A DNA stretch of 64,000 bases from Holophagaceae bacterium. GTDB lineage: Bacteria > Acidobacteriota > Holophagae > Holophagales > Holophagaceae. The notes beneath the pieces were generated by a model that had not been told where the DNA came from, made no database searches, and was given only the letters and a program-made list of their open reading frames with translations. The translations under genes and the position numbers were made by a program. The DNA is taken from assembly GCA_025363715.1 (NCBI GenBank), contig JANYLR010000031.1, positions 19,380-83,379 on the forward strand. Reading direction: 5' to 3'. Of the stretch, positions 48,257-60,644 are shown one piece after another (the stretch's first letter is position 1; the number at the start of each line of letters is the position of its first letter).

Positions 48257-48449
48257 CCATTTCCCCCCAACGGTTCACTCACCGCGACCATCTGGCCGGT
48301 CGCACTTCATAGATGCAGTTTCAAGCGAATTGGTTCCCGGAAGCCCCCTGCTAACCTTGGCCTATGAGCATGGAGCAGGAGCGGAGTGCCACTTTGGCGA
48401 AGTCGAAGCCCGGAGGGCGCGGCACTGGAGGTGCCGCGTGACGAACGCG

Positions 48450-49307
48450 ATGCATTTGAGGTGGAAACTTGAGGTTCCAGACGCTCAGGAAGAGGGTCTG
48501 TGCGCCTGGCTGGAAGCCGAGGGCTCCTCCGCCTTCTACCGCGAAGCCGATCCACCCAGGGCCTGCTACGCCTACTTTCCGCCGAACCAGCCACCGCCGG
48601 AGCCCACGGGCCTGGGGGCTTTCCCCGGGGTGCGGCTCCAGGAGGCCGAGGCCTTTGGCGACGAGGACTGGTTGGCCAAGAGCCGGGAGGGCTTCGGCGC
48701 CTTCGATGTGGGCACCCGGTTCCATGTACGGCCCCTTTGGGATCTGGTCCCTGGTCCCGCGAATCGCATCGATCTGGTCGTTAATCCGGGGCTGGCTTTT
48801 GGCACGGGTGGCCACGAGACCACCCGGCTTTGCATGGAACTGCTGGAGCAGCTATCCTTGGCCGATCGACTTCAGGGTCCCATCCTGGATATCGGTGCGG
48901 GTACGGGCATCCTGTCTCTCGCAGCCTATCTGTTGGGGGGACGGAACCTGGCGGCTTTCGACATCGACCCGGATTGTGGGCCGGCCATGGCTGAGCTCAT
49001 GGAACTGAATGCCCACCTGCTGCGAGGGGCGAGGCCCTACGAAAGCTTCGTGGGCACCCTGGATCACCCAAGGGTCCAGGGCCCCTATCAAGGGCTGCTG
49101 GCCAACATCCTGCTGGAAACCATCCAGGAGCTGCTACCCGGCATGGCCGAGGTGGCTGCCCCGGGTGGCTGGCTCGTGGCCAGCGGGATCCTGGCGGAGC
49201 GCACCGATGAGGCCCTGGTGAGCCTGGTCTCCCACGGATTCAAGCCTGAAAAGGTACTGGCCGAGGGCGAGTGGATCGCGATCTTGGCCGTACGGGAGGT
49301 GGCATGA
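48450..49307 (+). CDS. prmA: Ribosomal protein L11 methyltransferase
   Basis: LVVNPGLAFGTGGHETTRLCMELLE, ILDIGAGTGILSLAA, LLANILLETIQELLP. Confidence 0.9.
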   Translation: MHLRWKLEVPDAQEEGLCAWLEAEGSSAFYREADPPRACYAYFPPNQPPPEPTGLGAFPGVRLQEAEAFGDEDWLAKSREGFGAFDVGTRFHVRPLWDLVPGPANRIDLVVNPGLAFGTGGHETTRLCMELLEQLSLADRLQGPILDIGAGTGILSLAAYLLGGRNLAAFDIDPDCGPAMAELMELNAHLLRGARPYESFVGTLDHPRVQGPYQGLLANILLETIQELLPGMAEVAAPGGWLVASGILAERTDEALVSLVSHGFKPEKVLAEGEWIAILAVREVA

Positions 49308-50095
49308 ACCGCGCGGATCGTCCCATCGGTGTCTTCGATTCGGGCATCGGCGGGCTCACCGTCATCCACGCCCTGCGCCAACTGCTGCCCCAGGAAGACC
49401 TGATCTATCTGGGGGATACGGCCCGGCTGCCTTACGGCACCAAGAGCCATCGCACCATCGAGCGCTACACTTTGCAGATGGGCGAGCTGCTCCAGCGCCA
49501 CGATCCCAAGCTCGTGGTCATCGCCTGCAACACCGCCAGCGCCCACGGCCTGACGGCTCTTCAGGCCGTGAGCCCCTGCCCGGTGATCGGAGTGATCGAG
49601 CCCGGCTCCGAGGCCGCTGCGGAGATCCCGGGTCCGGTGGGCATCATTGGAACGTTGGCCACCATCAGCAGCGCGGCCTACGAGTCCGCCATCCTCCGGC
49701 GCGACCCCGGCAAGATCATCCATAGCGTGGCCTGTCCATTGCTGGTACCCCTTGCAGAAGAGGGCTGGTTCGATGATCCCGTCACGGACAGCATCTGCCG
49801 CCGCTACCTGAACCAGCTGCCCTTCGAGGCCAAGACCGTGGTCCTGGGCTGCACCCACTACCCGACCCTTCTAAGCAGCCTGGAACGCACCCGCCCCGGC
49901 ACTCGCTGGATCGACAGCGGCCGGGTCACGGCCAAGGCGGTGGATCGCCTGCTCCAGGGTAGCCTGGGCTATCGTACCGCCAGCGCCCGCGGCGGGTTCC
50001 GAGTACAACTGACGGACGCCAGCACCCGTCTTCAGGAAGTCGGCAGCCGCTTCCTCGAAGAACCGCTGGGAGATGTCGAAGTGGTGGAAATCTAG
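49304..50095 (+). CDS. murI: Glutamate racemase
   Basis: IGVFDSGIGGLTVIHALRQLLPQEDLIYLGDTARLPYGTKS, VIACNTASAH, VVLGCTHYPTL. Confidence 0.95.
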   Translation: MNRADRPIGVFDSGIGGLTVIHALRQLLPQEDLIYLGDTARLPYGTKSHRTIERYTLQMGELLQRHDPKLVVIACNTASAHGLTALQAVSPCPVIGVIEPGSEAAAEIPGPVGIIGTLATISSAAYESAILRRDPGKIIHSVACPLLVPLAEEGWFDDPVTDSICRRYLNQLPFEAKTVVLGCTHYPTLLSSLERTRPGTRWIDSGRVTAKAVDRLLQGSLGYRTASARGGFRVQLTDASTRLQEVGSRFLEEPLGDVEVVEI

Positions 50096-50129
50096 CTGGA
50101 AAGTAGAGCCTGCGCCGGGTAAGCGCCGG

Positions 50130-50594
50130 TCAATCCTTTTCCTTATAAACGCCACTGCCGATGATCATTCCTTCATAATATTCCATATAGGATGTCTTTG
50201 CATCGAGTGCGTTTGTGGTCGGATTGGGGTATTTATAGTCCACCCAGCCCTTGCCCCTGCCCTTGGCGATCTTGATCAGTTCCTGGATGATCATCACGCC
50301 ATCGGGATCTCTCAGGTCGATCCGGTTCTTGCCGACCAATGCCGCCGTGTTGTAGCCAATGGCCTTCACGGTGCCCCGTTCATCGTAAATGAAGATGTAG
50401 AGCTCACCGCCCGTGGCCACATGGAACTTGCCATTCGGCGCGTTCGTTTCCTCGATGAGCTTGGCACCACCATGCTTTTTGGCATAGGCCACGGCAGATT
50501 TCACCAGGGCTACCGCCTCGGTGGAGGTCGGGTTCTGGGCGTAGCAGACCAGGCAGGGTAGCGCGGTGGCAAGGAGGCATTTGGTGAAGCTCAT
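50130..50594 (-). CDS. Secreted single-cache-domain protein
   Basis: Signal peptide; GGELYIFIYDERGTVKAIGYNTAALVGKNRIDLRDPDGVMIIQELIKIAK..GWVDYKYPNP. Confidence 0.75.
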   Translation of the reverse strand: MSFTKCLLATALPCLVCYAQNPTSTEAVALVKSAVAYAKKHGGAKLIEETNAPNGKFHVATGGELYIFIYDERGTVKAIGYNTAALVGKNRIDLRDPDGVMIIQELIKIAKGRGKGWVDYKYPNPTTNALDAKTSYMEYYEGMIIGSGVYKEKD

Positions 50595-50707
50595 GGGGTT
50601 CTCCATCGAATTGAGGAGGCGATTATCTTGATGTTCAGGGTGCGTACCGATTCCACTTGTTTGGTTTTGTCCTCCGGAACCGGCGATACCGGTCCTGGCT
50701 CAGGGGA

Positions 50708-51637
50708 TTAATTTTCCAGGCGCTTCCGATTCATGACCAGCACGTCCTGGGGCAGGGGCACGAAGCCCATGGGCGCAAGCTGCTTCTGCCCTTTCGACGA
50801 AATGACAAATTGCAGGAATTTCAGCACGGATGGTTCAATGGGCCGGTTGGGTGCGCGATTGAAATAGAGATATACCACCCGGGTGAGAGGGTATTCGCCA
50901 CTGGCCACGGACTCGTAGGAAGGCTCCACGGCGATCTTGCCGCCGGGAGGGATGAGGGGCACGGTCCGGAGGTTGTTGAACACCTCGCCCAGGCCTCCGT
51001 AGCCGATGGCAGCCTGGTTGGACACCAATTCTTCGATGAGAGTCATGGCATCGGAGCTCTGGTGATTGGTCTCCTTGTTTCGGCCACCCTTGGTGATGTT
51101 CTGCTTGAAGTACTCCCGGAGGCCATCGCCCTCAGGCCGGTCCACGCATACGATGGGGCGGTTCGCCCAGTTGCCGGTGAGCAGGCCCAGATCACCCCAG
51201 GTGGAGATGTCCTTGGGGTGGCCACTCAACCGGCTGGTGGTCCAGATCGCGTCAAACTGATCGACCCGAAGTTCTTTGAGGGGATTATTCTTCTGGACCA
51301 GGACGACGAGGGCATCTACGCCGACGGCGATGCGGGTCGGCGGATAACCCCACTTGGCGTTGAACGTGGCGATCTCATCCTGCTTGAACTCGCGATTGAT
51401 GGGGGCCAGCTGGGATCTTCCTTCGATCAAGGCCTTGGCTACCTCGGTCGCGGAGTTGGGCCGGACATCGAGCTTGAAGTTCGCATCCCCCGTTTTCAGC
51501 ATGTCCTGCCAGAGCAGGACCAGCGGTTCCATGTCATAGGAGCAGACGGTGACGGGACCCGTCGCCTTGGTGCTTTCCTGGGCCTGCAGGCAGGAGCCAA
51601 GCAGGAGGGCCGTGGTCAGAATCGGACGAAAGCGCAT
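50708..51637 (-). CDS. PstS-like phosphate ABC-type substrate-binding protein
   Basis: Signal peptide; IAVGVDALVVLVQKNNPLKELRVDQFDAIWT; YPLTRVVYLYFNRAPN; FLQFVISSKGQK. Confidence 0.78.
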   Translation of the reverse strand: MRFRPILTTALLLGSCLQAQESTKATGPVTVCSYDMEPLVLLWQDMLKTGDANFKLDVRPNSATEVAKALIEGRSQLAPINREFKQDEIATFNAKWGYPPTRIAVGVDALVVLVQKNNPLKELRVDQFDAIWTTSRLSGHPKDISTWGDLGLLTGNWANRPIVCVDRPEGDGLREYFKQNITKGGRNKETNHQSSDAMTLIEELVSNQAAIGYGGLGEVFNNLRTVPLIPPGGKIAVEPSYESVASGEYPLTRVVYLYFNRAPNRPIEPSVLKFLQFVISSKGQKQLAPMGFVPLPQDVLVMNRKRLEN

Positions 51638-52124
51638 GGGACGCTCCAGAAGGTTTGACAAATTCGACTTCAGTGGAAGGGGCGAGGACACGGGGTGGTC
51701 CTGAGTTCCGGGATGGACCGCAGCCCTAGAAGGAACCCGGTGACCGGCCGGAGCTGGCGCGCGGTTTTCCGACAAAGGCCCTAGGCATTAGCCAAGGCCA
51801 TGCCAGTAACTGGTGACCAAGGAACTGTTTGTGTGCGTGCGGGCAGCTCCATCGGGAGAGGATGGGCCCCTTGTTCACCGCCTGGCCCCGCATCACGAAC
51901 ACCATGAATTCCCCAAGAACACCTTTAATTGTTTGAACGTCCGTATGAGCTAAGGTGGGTAAGCAGACTACCATAGGGTAGGTTTCGGGAAAGGGGGAGA
52001 GTGTATTAATTTTGCTAGGAATATTCGCAGGATTAATAGAAACGTAGAATTCGCAGTGCTGTCGAGTGAGACTCGATTTCGCCTGCAGCATCAGTCGATT
52101 TGATTCCTGGCTCAGGGTGTGAAG

Positions 52125-53750
52125 CTAGGCCGATACTTGGCCAGGCAGGGTAAATATCACCGTCGTCCCCCGGCCTTCCATGCTTTCGATGCGGATTTCG
52201 CCACCATGACCCCGCACGATCTCCCGGCAGATGCTCAGGCCCAAGCCGGTGCCCTTGCCCTCGGGCTTGGTGGTGAACATGGGGCGGAAGACCTGGCCCA
52301 GTAGTTCGAAAGGAATGCCCTGGCCCGAATCGTGGAACCGCAGCTCCCACCAGAGTCCGCCCGGGGTGCTTTCCTCGGAAACCAGGGCGGTGAGGCGCAC
52401 GGTGCCCCCTGAGGGCATGGCGTCCACGGCGTTGTTCATGAGGTTCAGGAACAGCTGCTCCATCTGTTTGCGATCCACGTTCAGGCAGCAGCCCGGTGGG
52501 GCCTGGGCTTCCACCGTGATGCCATGGGCGGCCAGGGTCGGCGTCCACAGCTGCTGCAAGTCAGAGAGCAGGTCCTCGAAGGGCTGGGGTTCTTTATGCA
52601 GTTGGGGCCGGCGGGTGAGGTCCAGCAATCGGCGCACGATGTCACCCACGCGCTGGATCTGGGCATGGATGACGTTCAGGCGCTCGCGCGTCTTGTCCGG
52701 CAGATCCGTCTGGGCATCTAGCAGCTGAAGGTGCCCCGTGACGAGATTGAGGGGGGTGCCCACTTCGTGGGCGAAGGTGGCCGTCAGCTGGCCAGCGACG
52801 GCCAGGCGTTCCTGGGCGCCCAACTCTTCCCGCAGCAGCGCGTTGCGCTCCACCATGGCGGCGAGCTCGTCGTTCTTGGCCTGCAGCTCGGACAGAGCAG
52901 CGTCGATACGATCCTGCAGGTTGGCGTTGAGGCCCCTGATTTCACGGATCAGGGCCTCGCGTTCTTGGCCAGCGCGCTCGAGCTGCACGGCCATGTCGTT
53001 GAAGCGGGCTGCGATGAGGCCCAGCTCGTCACTGCGACGCACCGGGGCGCGGGCACTGGCCTCGCCCAGTTCCAGTCGCTGCATGGTGAGCACCATGGCT
53101 TCGATGGGATCGCTGATGAGCACACGGAGGATCAGCCAGAGCAGAATGAATTCGCCCAATAGCACGCCGGGAAGGGTGCGAAGGGTCCGCTTGAGATTGT
53201 TGTCCCAGACCACTTCCCAGCGCTCGAGGTCGCAGTAGGCACGGATGAGGCCGATGGGCGGCTGGCCGAGCTTGTGGGTGCGGATGGGCAGGTAGACCTT
53301 CCAGGCTTGGCGGCCGGTATTGAGGTCAACGAGCTCGGCCTGAGCCTTGGGCAGGGCCATGAACGAGCCAATCTCGGGGCCCCAGTCCACCAGAGTCTCA
53401 TCGCCGGAGGAACGCACCAGCTCGACTTCATTGCCCTTGCCCACGCGCTTGAAGACATCAATCTGGAAGATGCTGCGGTCGGGACCGGCGATGCTCGCCA
53501 GCAGCTGGTCCAGCTTGTCGGGGTCCTTGAAGCCGGGATCCCGCTCGACAATATCCGTTTCCACCGTTCCAGCGGCTTCGATCACGAGGTTGCGCGAGTA
53601 GGTTTCAAGCTCGCGGCGGCTGTTGCGGACGATGGAGTAGGCCACGGCCACGGTGAGCACGCTGGTGACGAGCCCCAGGAGCAGGAAGAGCTTGGCGTGC
53701 AGGCTGCGCAGCCAGGCCAGGGGGCGGATCCGGACTTGCCAGAAGCTCAT
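52125..53750 (-). CDS. Sensor histidine kinase (HAMP, HisKA, HATPase)
   Basis: TATFAHEVGTPLNLVTGHLQLL, FLNLMNNAVDAMPSGG, GKGTGLGLSICREIVRGHGGEIRIES. Confidence 0.92.
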   Translation of the reverse strand: MSFWQVRIRPLAWLRSLHAKLFLLLGLVTSVLTVAVAYSIVRNSRRELETYSRNLVIEAAGTVETDIVERDPGFKDPDKLDQLLASIAGPDRSIFQIDVFKRVGKGNEVELVRSSGDETLVDWGPEIGSFMALPKAQAELVDLNTGRQAWKVYLPIRTHKLGQPPIGLIRAYCDLERWEVVWDNNLKRTLRTLPGVLLGEFILLWLILRVLISDPIEAMVLTMQRLELGEASARAPVRRSDELGLIAARFNDMAVQLERAGQEREALIREIRGLNANLQDRIDAALSELQAKNDELAAMVERNALLREELGAQERLAVAGQLTATFAHEVGTPLNLVTGHLQLLDAQTDLPDKTRERLNVIHAQIQRVGDIVRRLLDLTRRPQLHKEPQPFEDLLSDLQQLWTPTLAAHGITVEAQAPPGCCLNVDRKQMEQLFLNLMNNAVDAMPSGGTVRLTALVSEESTPGGLWWELRFHDSGQGIPFELLGQVFRPMFTTKPEGKGTGLGLSICREIVRGHGGEIRIESMEGRGTTVIFTLPGQVSA

Positions 53751-54658
53751 GGCAAGGCACCGCTGGTGGGAGGAAGACCAAGGGCCGGGCGCAGAAGGCG
53801 GGCGAGGGAGGCGGGATCCTGTTCTGGGACCAGGGCCACGAAGCGATCGAAAGCGGTCCGACGGGCCTCGGCCACATCCCCGAGGAGGTCGAGCAGTCCC
53901 GCGCCAAGGGTGGGCCGCTCCCGGGCGCGGAGCTGGGCTTCGGTCTCCCAGAGCAGGGCCTCCAGGGCAGACAGATCGTGGTGATCGCCAAGGGTGGTCT
54001 GGAGGGCTCGCATACCCTTGAGTACCGTTTCCGGGGGATCGGAAAAGGCTCCTTCCAGGGCCTCAATGGCATATCGCAGTTTCTTGATCCTGACCCGGGC
54101 CCGGTGCATGGCCGACGGGTCCTCATGGGCGGCCAGGGAGGGAAGGTCGCTCAGGGCTAGGCCGAGGCGGGAATCTAAGCAGGCCCAGGCGGCCTCCTGG
54201 AGGGAGGTGGATTGGAAGGGATCTGGCAGGGTGGGTACCCGCAGGAGGCGGTCGAGATCCGGCAGGCGCAGGCGATCGAGCTCCTTGGCCATGGTGCGGC
54301 GGGCCTTGGCGCGGCCACGATCCACCAGTTCCAGAAGGTATTCAAGGACCGCCGCCTGGGTGGGGCTTTCAGCGGATCGGTGGTAGGCCTGCAGGTGTCC
54401 GGCGTGCACGTCGAGCTCGCGGGTCAGCCCAAGCAGGTCGACCAGGCCCTTCAGGGCGCGGCGCTGACCCTTGTGGCCCGGATAAACTTCGGCATCCACC
54501 AGATCGAGCACGGCACCGAGGCGCCTGGCAGCCACCCGGACCTGGTGGAGCTGCTCCATATCATCGGACCAGTACTCTTTCCCAACCAGTTCCTGGAACC
54601 TGGCCAATCGGACCTCAAGGGCACGGTGGAGCAGGATCGCCAGTTCAGCTGGATGCAT
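53747..54658 (-). CDS. CHAD domain-containing protein
   Basis: EQLHQVRVAARRLGAVLDLV, AMHRARVRIKKLRYAIEAL, LQTTLGDHHDLSALEALL. Confidence 0.88.
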   Translation of the reverse strand: MHPAELAILLHRALEVRLARFQELVGKEYWSDDMEQLHQVRVAARRLGAVLDLVDAEVYPGHKGQRRALKGLVDLLGLTRELDVHAGHLQAYHRSAESPTQAAVLEYLLELVDRGRAKARRTMAKELDRLRLPDLDRLLRVPTLPDPFQSTSLQEAAWACLDSRLGLALSDLPSLAAHEDPSAMHRARVRIKKLRYAIEALEGAFSDPPETVLKGMRALQTTLGDHHDLSALEALLWETEAQLRARERPTLGAGLLDLLGDVAEARRTAFDRFVALVPEQDPASLARLLRPALGLPPTSGALP

Positions 54659-54715
54659 CCCATGAGTTTAGACACATTTCGTAAAAGCGAAAAATAGGCG
54701 TAAGCTTGGAGACCT

Positions 54716-57547
<2,832 letters not shown>

Positions 57548-57741
57548 AGCTAACCCTGGAGGTCCACCCGCCCACCTAGGCCATTGTTCTGGTCCAGGAT
57601 CCTAATCAGTTGGGCGCCCAACTCCGCATCCAGTTCCAGGCTCTTCTTCAGCACGCCCAGGGCAACTCCGTCCTGAACCACGGACTGATTCATCGCGACT
57701 GCACCGGCAGGGGAGATGTTCACTGGGACCTCGACAGTGCC

Positions 57742-57993
57742 CTATCGGTCCTTGGGGCTGGAACCTTGAGCCGCCCGGAGCAGGGCCGCCGCATCCTGAA
57801 TGCTAACTTTGGCTTCAGTGGCGGCCTTGTTCTCGGCAGCGATGGCTTCGAAAACTTCACGCCGATGAACTTGGACGCTTCTTGGGGCCTTGATGCCCAG
57901 TCGGACGCCATCCTTGGTGATGCCGAGGACGATGACCTCGACCTCACCCCCGATGACGATGGACTGCTCAGGCTTCCTGGTTATGACGAGCAT
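57742..57993 (-). CDS. csrA: Carbon storage regulator CsrA
   Basis: MLVITRKPEQSIVIGGEVEVIVLGITKDGVRLGIKAPRSVQVHRREVFEAI. Confidence 0.97.
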   Translation of the reverse strand: MLVITRKPEQSIVIGGEVEVIVLGITKDGVRLGIKAPRSVQVHRREVFEAIAAENKAATEAKVSIQDAAALLRAAQGSSPKDR

Positions 57994-58015
57994 CTAAGCA
58001 GGCTAACAGAGCCCA

Positions 58016-58471
58016 TCAGCTCTGGACGATGATCGGGAAGCGCAGGGGGTACTTATCTGAATTCAGCACGATCTGGAAGCCGGTCCGGGTCTTGATGTTG
58101 AGAACCAGGGGCCCCGCCAGGTTGGTGGTCATCTGCCGGGCATCCTCGGGAATCACCACCAGCGTGAGCACCATGGCCTCTTCCGGCGATTCCAGGTGGA
58201 GCGCTTCCGCCTCCTCCTCACCCAGGGGCACCTCATAGTCCTTCTTGATGCAGGCGGGATCGACGCAAACAAAGGAAACCTCCTGCGACTCGGTCGACTG
58301 GAGGAACTTCAGGGGATAGGCATCCTTGGGTTCAAAGAGGCGAAATAGCTTGAGGTTCGGGAAACCCACCAGCCCCTTTGGGAAGGTCAGGAGGGTGCCA
58401 TCGTCGGGGTCCGTAGTTGGGACCGGGGTCGTCAGGGGGTCGGGAGTCATGGCCGTCCAGGGTTGTTCCAA
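58016..58471 (-). CDS. fliW: Flagellar assembly factor FliW
   Basis: TLLTFPKGLVGFPNLKLFRLF, VTLVVIPEDARQMTTNLAGPLVLNIKTRTGFQIVLNSDKYPLRFPI; adjacent to csrA. Confidence 0.92.
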   Translation of the reverse strand: MEQPWTAMTPDPLTTPVPTTDPDDGTLLTFPKGLVGFPNLKLFRLFEPKDAYPLKFLQSTESQEVSFVCVDPACIKKDYEVPLGEEEAEALHLESPEEAMVLTLVVIPEDARQMTTNLAGPLVLNIKTRTGFQIVLNSDKYPLRFPIIVQS

Positions 58472-59394
58472 ATCAACCCATCGGACGATTCCGGGTCTTC
58501 CTTAGTTTCAAGCGCTCCGGCGCTGAAGACTTCCCAGAGGGCATCCCCCCTCTTCCGGCGGAACCGGGGGTTCGGGATGGTCCGCTCCAGGTCCTCCTTG
58601 CTGCGGGGCGGGTGGGTCAGGCGGGCCATGAGCCAGCGGTTGCCCATCTCCATCACGGCACCGACATCGCCCTCGTTGCCCCAAGCCCAGCGCAGGGCTG
58701 TCAGCTTCAGGGCCTGTTCTATCGCGACCTCGCCCAGGTGCTTGACCTTGTCCACCACGGGGTCGTGCCTGGGGGGGGAATAAGCACGGATGCGCTTCAG
58801 CAGGTGCCGCATCTCCTTGGGCAGGCTGGCCAGGCGGGGGCCGATCTCCGGATGGTCCCGGTGGGCATCGCACTCGTCGGCCAGGATCCTGAGCAGGGGC
58901 AGCAGCAGGGCAGCGTCGCGGCTGGCATAGCTGATCTGGGCCTCGCGCAGGGGGCGAATCATCCAGTTGGAGTCCTGCTCCTCCTTGGGGATGTCCAGCC
59001 CCAGCTTGAGCTTGGCCATGGTCTTGAGGCCGGGCTGGGGGTAGCCCAGGGCCCGGGAGAGCAGCATGGTATCGAAGATGCTCTCGGGCACCACGTCGTA
59101 GAGCCGCTTGAAGACGATGCCATCCCCGGAGAAATCGTGGACGATCCAGGGCACCTGGGCCATGGCCTGCAGGGCGGGCCGCATCAGCTCCTGCAGGGGC
59201 AGGGGGTCCACCAGCCAGGCCTGGTCGTGGGTGGCCACCTGCATGAGCGCCAGCACGCAGTGGTGCATGCCGGTGAGGCTGCATTCGATGTCCACGGACA
59301 GCACACCAGCCTTGTGCCAGAGCGGCAGCGCCTCCTGCAGCTTTTCAGGGGTATCCACGAAGGTGGTGGGAAGGTCGAAGTGGTCAAGCACCAT
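58447..59394 (-). CDS. Ribonuclease D-like 3'-5' exonuclease
   Basis: VLSVDIECSLTGMHHCVLALMQVATHDQAWLVDPL, VHDFSGDGIVFKRLYDV, YASRDAALLLPLL. Confidence 0.88.
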   Translation of the reverse strand: MVLDHFDLPTTFVDTPEKLQEALPLWHKAGVLSVDIECSLTGMHHCVLALMQVATHDQAWLVDPLPLQELMRPALQAMAQVPWIVHDFSGDGIVFKRLYDVVPESIFDTMLLSRALGYPQPGLKTMAKLKLGLDIPKEEQDSNWMIRPLREAQISYASRDAALLLPLLRILADECDAHRDHPEIGPRLASLPKEMRHLLKRIRAYSPPRHDPVVDKVKHLGEVAIEQALKLTALRWAWGNEGDVGAVMEMGNRWLMARLTHPPRSKEDLERTIPNPRFRRKRGDALWEVFSAGALETKEDPESSDGLIWNNPGRP

Positions 59395-59461
59395 TTGATC
59401 AGTGTGCCGCAAGAGGGGCTCCGGTACTCTGGTGTGTCCGTCACGATTTTTGGGGATCGCC

Positions 59462-59731
59462 ATGAACCGCTCACTCTTCTGGACTACCTTCGGAACCGTC
59501 TTCCTGGCGGAAGTCGGCGACAAGACCCAGCTCGCGGCCATGACGGCCACCGTGCGCAGCGGACAGATCTGGACGGTATTCCTCGCCGCCAGTGCGGCCC
59601 TGGTCTGCGCCACGGCCATTGGCGTGGCCCTGGGCGGCGTGCTGTTCAAGTACATCCCCGAGGCCGCCATCAAGTGGACCGCGGGGGTGGCCTTCATTGC
59701 GGTGGGGCTGTGGGTGTTGATCAAGGGCTGA
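59462..59731 (+). CDS. TMEM165/GDT1 (UPF0016) family half-size protein
   Basis: FGTVFLAEVGDKTQLAAMTATVR, single ExGDKT motif in 90 aa. Confidence 0.88.
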   Translation: MNRSLFWTTFGTVFLAEVGDKTQLAAMTATVRSGQIWTVFLAASAALVCATAIGVALGGVLFKYIPEAAIKWTAGVAFIAVGLWVLIKG

Positions 59732-60111
59732 CGCGTCTCTTCTATGACGCCGGTTGCGGTCTCTGCCAGGGGGCCGTGCGCTTCGCGTCCCGACGGGACC
59801 GCTCCGGCGGGATCCGCTTCGCGCCGCTCGGAGGGCGTACCTTCGAGCACTTGATTCCGGCGGCTTTGAAGGCCGGACTTCCGGACAGCCTCCTGGTCCT
59901 GACGCCCCGGGGGGAACTGTTGGGCCGATCCCAGGCCGTCATCCATCTGTTAGGTCGGATGGGTCCGGGCTGGCGCATGGTTGGCCACCTGCTGGCCTGG
60001 ATTCCCCAGGGCCTGGGCGACTCTGTCTACGATCTGGTGGCTCGGCTGAGGCCCCGGAGAAGAGCCTGCGACCGGTCCATTCAAACGGCTGATGGTCGCT
60101 TCGAACCATAG
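59710..60111 (+). CDS. DCC family thiol-disulfide oxidoreductase (DUF393)
   Basis: LFYDAGCGLCQGAVRFASRRDRSGGIRFAPL; start codon approximate. Confidence 0.75.
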   Translation: MGVDQGLTRLFYDAGCGLCQGAVRFASRRDRSGGIRFAPLGGRTFEHLIPAALKAGLPDSLLVLTPRGELLGRSQAVIHLLGRMGPGWRMVGHLLAWIPQGLGDSVYDLVARLRPRRRACDRSIQTADGRFEP

Positions 60112-60265
60112 AAATAAAAAAATGTCACAATAGCTCAGGGTGCCGCACCGAAAAGGTTAACAACAGCACCCTGGTTCTACCCGGGCTGTCCGGGCCGATC
60201 TAGTCCTGTTCCACCACGGGGCCGCCATGCGGCTCCTGTTGCGGCCCTGGCCGCACGGAGGATTC

Positions 60266-60628
60266 ATGTTCACGAAACTCATCGGTGCCGCCACCCTCTT
60301 CGCGGCGGGGTCGCTCATGGCGGGAAGCTCGACGACTCTGGGCGTTACGCCCATCGAGTCCTTCACTGCGGAATCTGCCTTCACGCAGGCTGGGGAATGC
60401 TCCGCCAAAGAGGGCAAAGAGGAGGGCAAGGCCCCCGCCAAGGGGAAGGAAGGCAAGGCCAAGGACGGCTCCTGCGGCAAGGGCTCCTGCGGGAGCAAGG
60501 ACAAGAAGGCCAAGAAGGACGGCTCCTGCGGCAAGGACAAGAAGGAAGGTTCTTGCGGCAAGGACAAGAAGGAAGGTTCATGCGGCAAAGACAAGAAGGA
60601 AGGTTCTTGCGGCAAAGACAAGCAGTAA
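60266..60628 (+). CDS. Putative MNIO-type RiPP precursor (HvfA/bufferin-like): signal peptide plus Cys-rich repeat tail
   Basis: MFTKLIGAATLFAAGSLMAGSS signal; tail with six GSCG motifs plus one ECSAKEG; directly upstream of DUF692. Confidence 0.85.
   Translation: MFTKLIGAATLFAAGSLMAGSSTTLGVTPIESFTAESAFTQAGECSAKEGKEEGKAPAKGKEGKAKDGSCGKGSCGSKDKKAKKDGSCGKDKKEGSCGKDKKEGSCGKDKKEGSCGKDKQ
60518..60625 (+). repeat. Four tandem 27-bp units encoding [D/E]GSCGKDK(K/Q)
   Basis: GACGGCTCCTGCGGCAAGGACAAGAAG, then three near-identical GAAGGTTC[T/A]TGCGGCAA[G/A]GACAAG[A/C]AG units. Confidence 0.97.
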
Positions 60629-60644
60629 GCGGCCGGGAGCGGCC

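Noticed and set aside
58016-58471. FliW/CsrA pair as a novel regulatory system
   Set aside because: Well-known conserved pairing; ordinary.
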